DNA from: Viscum album
Taxonomy: Eukaryota > Streptophyta > Magnoliopsida > Santalales > Viscaceae
Length of the DNA: 64,000 bases
Assembly (NCBI GenBank): GCA_963277665.1
Contig: OY728153.1
Span: forward strand, 273,518,250 to 273,582,249
Reading direction: 5' to 3'
The notes under the pieces were generated by a model. It saw only the letters and a list, made by a program, of their open reading frames with translations, ran no database searches and was not told the DNA's origin. This document shows, one piece after another, positions 54,901 through 64,000 of this stretch. The translations under genes and the position numbers were made by a program. How positions within the stretch are numbered: position 1 is the first letter of the stretch; each line of letters opens with the position of its first letter.

Positions 54901-57489
54901 GGGGCCCATTTTATTGTTCAAGGGGAAAAATTAAAGCGTTGGATGGGAATCACATTAAACCTTAATATGAGTGTCCAATCTTTTTCTTTTTTTTTTTTTT
55001 TGCTCACTTTTTTTTATTTGAACCATAATAGAGATGAAAGAACAAACTTTGGGAAAGACAACTATGGAGTCATGATCTCCAAGTGCCAAACACTACACAT
55101 TTTTTCAATTACATGATCTAAAATGGATATGTAAAGCCTAACTCAGGGAAATAAAACTATTGAGTCATAATCCTCAAGTTTCAAATGCCACGCATTTGGA
55201 AAAAACATTACTCTACATGGTCTTTTTTCATTTTTTTTGTTGGATACTCAAATTAAACTAAAAGTGCCCCCAAACCCTATGTTATGATAAAAGGGACCCA
55301 AAGAACTCAAACTGACACCCAAAATCTAATGGATGTGCATTTAATCATTTTGATTAAAAGGATGATGATGTTAGCAGTGAAAAATTACATCAAACAACCA
55401 TACCTTCTAAAAACTATGCTCAAGAACTTAAATGTGCATTAAAATCATAATCATAGCATATGATATTATTTAAAATTCAGCTTCAATGTTTGAAAAGTTT
55501 ATTATCATATTCAAGATAAAGAAATTTATTTCTCATTTATATATAATTTTTTTTACCATGGACACACAAACAACAATTTTTTTACACATGAAAATTTTAA
55601 TTTTTTTATTCATTTCACCCCCCCCCCCTCCTAACATAGAATAACACAGTCCCCAATGTTTAAAGAAAATAAAAATTAGAAAGGGGAATAAGTGTTTGAG
55701 AAAAGTTCAAAAAAATATTTTAAATATGGAATAATTTCACCTAGTATCTAGAAGAATAATTCCATGTTGAAACCAATTGATCCTTCTACCTCTATGTCAC
55801 TTGCATATGCCTCATTAATGATAGAGGATTTTGTTTCAATTCTTTGGAGAAATATAATTTTCTTGAAAATACATCAACCTCAACAGCCTCTAGATCTTAT
55901 AAACCAGCATAATTAGAGAACCATGAAAACCCCAAGGGGTTACCTTAACTAAAAAAAAATAAAAAACAAAAATAAAACAATTTAAAAAAACTTTGGTTTT
56001 CCTCCTATAAAGCGCTTAGTTTAAAGTCATTAGCTCACCTTGGACCCCCCCCCCCCCAACTTACCCAATACTAACTTTCAGCATTTTGAGGACTACATTT
56101 TTCTCTACTTATACTATATTGAGATTGATTGTTTTTGTATAATATGTTTCATGTAAAAACCTATGCTCTAAAATGAGTGGGAAAATCTAAGGAATGTCAT
56201 AAATGGTTGATCCTACTACTTCTATAGTGTTTCCTAAGACATCATGGATCATTCCCCCTTTGTGGGTTTCAAGAGAAGGATGAATTACAACTAGAATTTT
56301 ATGGTTATATCCTATGAAGAGATACTTTATTGAGGAAGTAGGAACTATGATTTTTTGTTTGGGTTGATTAGAAGTTACTAAAGAAGACTCGCAATTAGAA
56401 TAAAAATTAGTTTCTCTTCCAAAATGTATCAATAAAATTAGTTCCTTTTGAATAGAAGATTTAACCAAAAAAATTGGATAGATCAGTGTCATGAAGGGGT
56501 ATGGACTCTAAGTTTGTGATTTCTCCCAATGGTTCTATGATTTGTGTTTCTAAAAAATCATCAATGGAGCTATATTTACGAAACTCGCTCCATGATGTCA
56601 AATTATCCTCTTTTGAATCCAAAAAAAATCAATTTCCTCCTGATTTAAACACCCATCAATAATTACATCATGTTCTTAAGGTATCCTAGATTAAAATGAT
56701 GATTGTTTATAATTTTCATGAGAATTTTGTGTGTAACAAGATTCTTCTATCAATTTTGAAGAAGGGGCACCCTGAGTGGGCATGGAATCCATAATTATTT
56801 CAATTCTTTGTAGTTATAATCTCAATTTTGAAACTTCTAAATTCATTTTAATCATTTTTTCACACAATTATTCAAGAATTTGTTGGGTATTAGGTTGTAT
56901 ATAAGTTTGGAAATCATATACTTACATATATTGATCTCTTTGACCATCCTTGAGAGAGCAGAAAATTGATCCTTTAAATAGTCATAATCCAAATGATTCT
57001 AAAACTCATCATGTGTGGGATAATAATTCAAGGTTTTATCAAAGAAATTTCCTAAGTTAGGTCACTACTGGGAATGTGGGATATACCCATGGGGTTATAC
57101 CAACAATTTACAAAAACCATTGGTATATATTTCCTTATCCCAATAGTTCGTCCTAACCATTAGGTTAGGATGATTATATGAATCATATCCTAAAAATATT
57201 AAAAAAAACTATTGGAATATATCTTCCTTAAATACACAGCACGAGTGCCCCTCCCCTCCCATGGATTTTTAATCCAAAACCCTAGTAGAAACATTAGTGT
57301 TCTACTTTCTTACAAAACCATGATAATATGTCATTTGTTATTGATTTCATTTCATTATTATTAAATATTAAATTAGTGGATTCCAAATCATTCAGGTATT
57401 CTATCAACTATCAATTTCATTTTTATTTTATGTCTAAAAAACCATGGAAGGTTCTTTTTTTGTGGGTATTTAATTTCTTTTCAACTTGA

Positions 57490-57790
57490 TTAATCTAGTT
57501 TGATTTAGTATTTCTTATATTTGGTTTATGTCTATTTGGGTTAGTTTAGACCATTTTGGTTCATTTTGGGATTTTTCTATTCAATTTTGGATTGGTTCAT
57601 TATTATTTATTATGCTTTATTTTGGTTCAATTTGGTTCCATTTAGTTTAGTCCAATTTTATCAAATTCAGATGTTACTCAGCTAAGATTTTATTATTATG
57701 GTTGGTTTCATTCAATTATATTTGGTTCAATTATTTTCTATTTAGTTTTCATTGGTTTTCCATGATTTAGGTTGGTTTTTTTTAGTTAAT
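57490..57790 (+). repeat. TTGGT-type degenerate pentamer block (inverse arm)
   Basis: T/G-rich words such as GGTTTAGTTTGGTTCAATTTGG dominate. This is the complement of the block that follows, so the strand bias switches between about 57790 and 57850. Confidence 0.7.
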
Positions 57791-57849
57791 ATTGAGTCCC
57801 TATAGCTCTATTCAGACCCAACATGACATAAATTGAATTGTTATGAACT

Positions 57850-59635
57850 AATTTGAAGTAAAATACCTTAATTCAAAATGAAAAGAACAAACTAACTTGA
57901 ATACAATAAAATAGAACAAAATCAACTTGACTCATCATAAACCAACCATAAAAAAACCAAACTAAAAGAAACTAAACTCTATAAAATTGAGAAATACTGA
58001 AATCAAACCAAACAAAACCAAATTGAGTTGAAGCGAATAAAACCACACTGACCAAACCCGACCCAAAATACATTGAACTAAACCAAAATAAACAAATGGG
58101 AACCAAGACAACTTGAATGGAAATGATTTAAACTAGACCAATACAAACTAAACTAAGTTTACATTACCCAAATCAACCTAACTCGAATGAGCCAAAATGG
58201 ATCAAAATTAAATCTTAACCAAACAGAACCAAATTTACTTGAAATGACCTAACATAAACAAAACAGTGGAACTGAACCAAACTAAACAAAACTAAAATGT
58301 ACCATGAAGACCTAATTCAACACTAAATAAACTAAATTGAAATGAATTGATCAGACCCTAAGCAAACTGAATTGTACTTAACTGGCCTAACTAGGCTTGA
58401 AAATAAATGAACCGAATCAATCAAACCTTTAAAAAATAAAACCAAATCAAACTAACAAATCCTATATATATCATAACTAAACCAACTCGACCAAACCAAC
58501 TGAATTGAAATGAAATGACTTGATTTGACCCAAGTAGACTTGAGTAGACCTAAACTACACTAAATTGGATCAAACTGAACTAAAATAAAAATAACTAAAC
58601 TAAATTAAACCTAACTAAAATAAATTCAATAGTAATGATAAAAAATGAACTGAATTTAAAAATATTAAATAAAACCCTAATTGTCATGCCCAACCCAAAC
58701 CAAATAAAAAAACCAAACCTAACCAAACTAAATAGACCAGAACTAAACTAATCATAAATAAATATAACTAACCAAAACTAATCTAAATAAAATAGAAAAT
58801 ATACAACCAAATAGAATAAATGTATTTAATTATCCTGATCCAACCCAAAACAAACCAAACTAACCAAAATTAAACTGAACCAAACCAAACCAAACAAAAT
58901 CAACTGATTAGAACATAAAAAATTGAATTGAATAAATCCAAAGTGAAAAAAATTTAATTGAATTTATCTAAACTAAACCTAATTGGCCTAAATGATATAT
59001 TATAGATTTAAACTAAACCAAATAGAATAATTGTATTGAATTATTTCAACCCAGCCCAAAAAAAACCAAGAAAACCTAAATTAAACTAACCCAAAGAAAA
59101 CCAAACAAAAATCAACTGACTAGAATATGAACAATTTGAATTGAAGAAATCCAAAGTGAATAAAATTTAAATGAATTTATCTAAACCAAACCTAAATGAA
59201 CTAAATGATATATTATAGGTTTAAACTAAACCAACATGAGGAAAAAAACTAGAAAGTAAAATATTTGAACTAAACCAATCCAAAATGACCCAACTTGAAT
59301 AGAACCAAGATTTACCAAATTGAACCAAACCATATCAAATAAAACCAAACCAAACCAAATAGAATTTATTTGAACCAAAATAAATAGAAAAAATTTGAAC
59401 CAAACTAACCCACTTTGAATCAAACAATCCCAAACTAAAATAAATGAAATTAAACCAAACCATGTGAAATTGAACTAAAGATACACAACCACAACCAAAT
59501 CAAACTAGACCAAATCAATCAAAACCAGCCTAACATAACCCAACTAAAACCAAATTTAAATGAACCTAATTATATTGAATTAATAAAAACTAAAATAAAC
59601 TGAATCAAATGAACCTAAACCAAACCAAAATAAAG
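57850..59635 (+). repeat. ~1.8-kb degenerate (AACCA)n-type pentamer repeat
   Basis: Words such as AACCAAACCAAACCAAA, AACTAAACCAAAC and AACTGAACCAAAC recur for 1.8 kb with very few G or T runs. It is not the plant telomere repeat (CCCTAAA). It gives chance ORFs with Phe-Gly-Leu-Val rhythm on the minus strand. Confidence 0.85.
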
Positions 59636-59639
59636 GGGA

Positions 59640-60514
59640 GAGTCACTAAGGCACCTATCTAAAGTTCCTTTATGCCTCATCAATTTATTCACTCAATTAC
59701 ATCTCATTTAAATAACACCCCTTGGTATTTTTATTCCATATGACACATTATCATAATTAAATCCTTGTCCCTTCATGAATTTGGCACATTATCTAATTCA
59801 ATACCATATATATCATCATAAAATATATAGTTCATTAATTTTAAAAAGGGTTAATTGCAAAATGTGGAGAGACCACACATGTCACAATCAATATAAAAAA
59901 CATGTATAATACTAAGGGGGTTGGTGTGAAGGGATAATTATCTTATAAGTGAAGTAATTCCCTCTTCAAGCACCACCTGGTCATCACTTTTTAAGCCTTT
60001 CTAAGTGTATTGGTTATTTACCTCACACATGGGGCCCTATCTCATGCCAAGAACTACTAAAAACTAATTAGAACATTTATAATAACTAATCAATTTATTT
60101 TAAATTGTTGTAAATACTGATTAAGTCATCGAGTAATCGTTCTACATGGAAGATGGTTACCTAGAAATAGTAATCTTTTATACATGAATTTATAGAATAA
60201 GATTAACATTAGTTAAAAAGTGAAAAGAATAAGATAAAAAATAAAAACAACAATTATAAACACGGTTTTGTGTAGTATTATGTATAGTTATTTCTCATTG
60301 ATATAATTTAATTCAATGTCATTTATATATATATATATAGTATTTATACATATAGTATTTTTTTTCTTTTATATTAGGATTCTCATATAGACTAGTGTGT
60401 CAGTTATGGTTTTATATAAAGTGAACAATTTTTATTTCCTTAAATATATTTTTGACTAAACTTCAATATTATTTAATTGATTTTACAACATGATATATAA
60501 AATTTTCTTACATA
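59640..60514. other. CACTA interior before the transposase, no gene seen
   Basis: AT-rich, with an (AT) microsatellite at 60322-60339. It would contain the transposase promoter and leader; no convincing element can be singled out. Confidence 0.4.
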
Positions 60515-63500
60515 ATGGATAAAATTTGGATGTATGAAACTGATCAGATCTTAAGTGATTTTCAAAACAAGTTGGAGGTCTTTTTGGATTTTTCATTTAA
60601 CAATGCTTTAGATAGTGGTCACATACACTATTCGTGTTATAATTGTGTTGGAAGACCTTGGTTAATCCATTAAGAAGTTAGCTACCATATAACCAAATAC
60701 GGTTTTCAAAAAAACTATTATGTGTGGTATCACAATTGGTAGAAAATGCAATCTCAAAATATTCATGATCAGAATGAGAGTATTGAATTGGAGAATTTAT
60801 TAGATGACCAGTTTCTATTTATTCATCATCATGAGAAGGAAAGGATGTCGACCCAAGAAGACTTCAATATGAGCACACATGATACATGTAAAGAAAATGA
60901 TTATGTTATTAGGGTGAAAAAATTGAATGATGCTACTACGAATCTAGTATATCAATAATGTGGTAAAATGAAAAGGATATAATTTTTAATTCGGTTGTTT
61001 CATAGGACAACCATGTATGGGATTTATAATACTTACATTGATTATATTCTTTCCTTTTTGAAGTAATTACCTCTATATGATATAGATATACCCTTAAACC
61101 ATTATATGAAATGGATGTTAGTTTAAGAACTTGAATTTTCTAAAAACAAAATTCATGTTTTTCTGAAAGATTATAGCTTATTCTAGGAGGAAACTACTAA
61201 ATGAAATGGTTGTATAAAATGTGGAACATCCCGATAGAAGCCAAATGTTGATGGAACACCATATCGTGTTCCACATAAAGTAATGTTGAACTTTCCATTT
61301 ATTCTTATACACAATAATATTTTAATGTATGATGAAATATGAATAATAATGTGATGGCATGATATTGAGAGAGAAAGGGATAATGATGAGTTTGTTTATC
61401 CTGTATATGGATTTTCATGGAAGAAACTTGATGTGTGATATCCTAATTTCATAGTTGATGTGCATAATGTGATGTTAGGTCCTTCATGTGACAGTTGTAA
61501 TCCATTTGGGCATATTATTACTTCACACAGCACATGGCCAGTTTTCATACACATTCATAACCTTCCTCTATGGATGTGTATGAAAAAACCATTCACTTTC
61601 ATAAGAATACTCATATCTGGACCTTCTATTCCTATAAATGATATAGATGTATACATGAAACCTTTAATAAAATATTTGAAATGTCTTTATAATGTGGGTG
61701 TTCACACATACGATTCATGTTTGAAAGACATATTTCATATTCGTGTTTCACTTATGTGGCCAATAAATGATTTTCTTGCTTATGCAATGATGTTTGGATG
61801 GAGCATGAAGAGACAACTATCATGTCCTATTTATATAAAGAATAAACAATCTAGAATAATTAAATATCACTGCAGTTTTAGTTTTATGGGACATCAACAA
61901 ATCTTTCCAATGGATCATCCATATAGGAATAATCATAAAAGGTTTGACAATAGCATGGAGAATGAAAATCCACCTCAACGTATATTTGGAACTGATGTGA
62001 TTAATGAATTTTAAGATTTTATTTTTCATTCAGTAGGGTTTAGATGAAATATAGAATGAGGAAGAATGTTTCCACTAAAACCAATTAAAATTGGAAGAAT
62101 AAAATTATCTTCTTTGAGTTACCTTATTGTTCAACCAATTTATTACGTAATTTTATAGACATAATGCACATTGAAAAAAAAATATTTGAAATATTGCTTT
62201 CAATTATTCTAAATTCAATGGAAAGAAAAAAGATAGTTTACGATCTTGGTGTGACTTGGTGGATTGGGGTATTATATCAGAATTCCATCCTATGTGTATT
62301 GGTGAAAATAAATGGAAAGTTTTGTGTGATTATTATGAAATGACACTGATAAATAATCAATTTATAGAAGTATTATAGACTATTAAAGTTTTTTAGGGTA
62401 TTTCAAGCAACATATCAAAATGGGTCAAAAAAGAGAGTTGAATCTGAAATATTTGAAGACTCGTGATTATCACATCCTTCTAAATGAGTTGATTATAATA
62501 GAAAATTGTCATCTACTGTCCAATAATGTAAGGGTGTTAGTTATTAGGTTGTTCTATTTTTATAAATATCTTTATACTAAGAAGTTTTCTAAGTATTTCT
62601 TAAAAAAAATGTTGGAAGAGGCACCATTAATTTTATCTGAGTTAGAGAAAATATTTCCTCTATTGTTTTTCACATGCATGTTGCATATAACTATCCATAT
62701 TCCAATAGAAATACTACTTGGAGGACCTATTTCTTTTAATTGGTTGTATCCAACTGAAAGAAATATGTACACATTGAAGTCTTATTTCTAGAATAGTAAT
62801 CCTCCTAAAGTTTCTATCGTGAAAGGTTACTTAGCTCAAGAATCTATGGATTTCTATTCAATGTATTTGTTTGATGTGACTATGAGACAGAACAGGCCAA
62901 TGAGAAATAAAGAAGAACAGTATGAGAAAATTGAACCTATTTTTTCATAACTTCCCCAAATAGTGATAATTCCTAGATTATATACATTAATCAAATTAAT
63001 CCTTGAAGAGTGGGAGATGTCACATCACACAGTTTTGTTTAACTGTGATTTTTTCTATAACTACATCATGAAAGTAAATTGAACATTTATATTTTATCTC
63101 ATCTCATGTAATTGTACATATCTATTAAACAATTTCTATTTTTTTGGTAGGGAACATAAACAAATGGTAAATAGAAATCATCATTCTTTATCTTTGAGAA
63201 GGATAAAGACTTTTCATAGTAAAGAGTTTTCTATTTAGTTGAAATTAAAGGTAGAATTACTACTGTAATAAATTAATAAAATAAATATTTAATTAATTTT
63301 AATATTCATTTATATTTCAGGTATTGAGTTTTCCTACTGACTCTGTCTCTGAAGAAATAAGAGATTTGAATTTTGATCCTAATTATATGGTTTGTGAATG
63401 CAAATAAATTGTGATCAATGGGTATATATTTATTATCACTGAACAAGCAACGAACATGAGAACACAACATGATGGTGTTATGGTAACTTCCATAACAGAT

Positions 63501-63970
63501 TGTTATTCCAGTGCATCAAATAGTATAATTTGATTTGAAAATGAATATTATTATGAATTCATTAAGAAAACACTAATATTGGATTATTACTCTCATGGCT
63601 GGGTCACTATGATGAAATTAAAATAAATTGATTCGATGACGAGGCATGACACATTTATTGATGATTGTGGATTTTGATTTATTGACATGACTCGTACACT
63701 TGCTACCAATGAGCCATATATATTGGCATCAATGGAAAAATAATTTTTTTATATGAAAGGTCATCCGTAACCTGAATTTGGTGTCATTATTGAAGTAATC
63801 CCAAGACATATTTTTTATGATAGTGATAATGGAATTAACACCATCCCTACTCCCATTGTCCCTGATCCATTTATTACTTTTGATGACTCTAATGGTTAAA
63901 TTTCCAAAGTTGATTGTGAATATGAAATTGGGGTGGGAAATATATAGAATGATCCATCTGTATTCTCATT
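60515..63970 (+). pseudogene. CACTA transposase TNP2-like (broken)
   Basis: The start at 60515 (MDKIWMYETDQ) opens a transposase-associated domain (MDxxWMY … EVFLDFSFNNALDSG … HYSCYNC … NYYVWYHNW), interrupted by a stop. The TNP2 (Transposase_21) core is best preserved at 61460-62014 (GPSCDSCNPFG, WPVFIHIHNLPLWMCMKKPF, DIDVYMKPLIKYLK, MWPINDFLAYAM, FMGHQQIFPMDH). A short ELPY…MHIEK match at about 62115-62180 and a DUF4218 part (62630-62960: LEKIFPLLF, GGPISFNWLYPTERNMYTLKSY) follow. The C-terminal DUF4216 region is at about 63470-63830 (YYSHGWVTMMK, EPYILASMEK, RHIFYDSD). Roughly fifteen or more stops or shifts occur. The family is clear; the gene would cut and paste CACTA DNA but is dead here. 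Confidence 0.85.
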
Positions 63971-64000
63971 TCTTTTGGTTTATCTCGAATTTGGTTGTTA

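Larger units (their letters stand above)
53247..57062 (-). mobile_element. Athila-like Ty3/gypsy remnant (LTR part and 3' interior)
   Basis: Read on the minus strand, 56060-56000 contains GGTGAGCTAATGAC followed by AAGCGCTTTATAGGAGG, a block I associate with sequence following pol in Athila/Tat-type elements. Near 54630-54589 AAACTCAATTT leads into a G14 tract and then TGTATGATTAG, the expected polypurine tract and LTR start. Segment 53247-54588 would be LTR, 54603-57062 interior. An open 101-codon stretch (56187-56492) has no recognised domain, and no RT or integrase is present, so the copy is either internally deleted or non-autonomous. The CACTA element cuts it at 57063. Confidence 0.45.
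57063..64000 (+). mobile_element. CACTA (En/Spm) transposon, left part, running off the window
   Basis: The terminus CACTACTGGGAATGTGGG opens at 57063 after GGT, the likely 3-bp duplication. Within 200 bp are short subterminal repeats (AACCATTGGTATATATTTCC and AACTATTGGAATATATCTTCC). A long pentamer-repeat region and then a transposase gene relic in plus orientation follow. The other terminus is beyond 64000, so the right inverted repeat cannot be checked. The transposase is broken by many stops; this copy would be inert unless helped by another element. Confidence 0.7.

Noticed and set aside
54706..55116. 136-codon ORF as a gene
   Set aside because: It contains a recent ~98-bp duplication and a long poly-T stretch, lacks any known motif and lies antisense in an Athila-like relic.
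59226..59423. 65-codon minus-strand hydrophobic ORF
   Set aside because: It is a product of the degenerate AACCA repeat read on the other strand.
57850..59635. Interstitial telomere repeat
   Set aside because: The unit is pentameric AACCA-like; CCCTAAA or TTAGGG heptamer/hexamer runs are not present.
61820..62029. Minus-strand ORF within the transposase
   Set aside because: It is the antisense shadow of the well-conserved TNP2 segment.

Overview
The window is AT-rich plant nuclear DNA made almost entirely of nested, decayed transposable elements. I see no intact host gene, tRNA or rRNA gene. The plant assignment rests on the element families: two Tekay/Del-like Ty3/gypsy chromoviruses, Ty1/copia elements whose tRNA-iMet primer sites and reading frames are recognisable, an Athila-like element, an L1-type ORF1 of the DUF4283 kind, a TRIM, and a CACTA (En/Spm) TNP2 transposase. 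The species cannot be named from this window. The high AT content and long series of old insertions suggest a large, repeat-rich genome.

Layout, left to right. 1-996 is the tail of an old LTR element, ending in a polypurine tract. An old LTR follows (997 to about 14650) and is split by Tekay-like element 1 (1750-12372, TSD TAAAAC). Element 1 has 2.8-kb LTRs, a PBS, gag, protease, RT/RNase H, integrase and a chromodomain, broken by many nonsense codons. Each of its LTRs carries the same 89-codon reading frame with its own TATA box and AATAAA. From about 14950 to 19237 lies a 5'-truncated copia relic with its 3' LTR. From about 19260 to 21000 is a minus-strand LINE ORF1 relic.

From about 21200 to 27830 is a repeat-dominated block. 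It holds a 12-bp array, 13-bp arrays (CAGTGGAAATTCC) on both sides of a very degraded gene with a possible Ulp1/C48 cysteine-protease end, and ~200-260-bp repeats. From 29122 to 54588 I infer one minus-strand Athila-like LTR split by two large insertions. The first is a minus-strand copia element (29301-38832, TSD CCTAA). The second is Tekay-like element 2 (39086-53246), which itself holds three further insertions: a TRIM in its 5' LTR (TSD GTATA), a 1.08-kb insert in gag with a 17-bp TSD, and a copia-type solo LTR in pol (TSD CTAAA).

The Athila-like interior continues to 57062. There a CACTA element begins (terminus CACTACTGGGAATG), containing about 2 kb of degenerate AACCA-type pentamer repeats and a TNP2/DUF4218/DUF4216 transposase pseudogene that runs off the right edge.

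Nothing here works as a pathway; the content is a record of successive insertions. The least ordinary features are the mini-gene in the U3 of element 1, two unrelated families of dispersed palindromic motifs in copia-type regulatory DNA (TACACGGCGTGTA-like and TTCGCGAA-like), and the 13-bp repeat arrays around the Ulp1-like relic.
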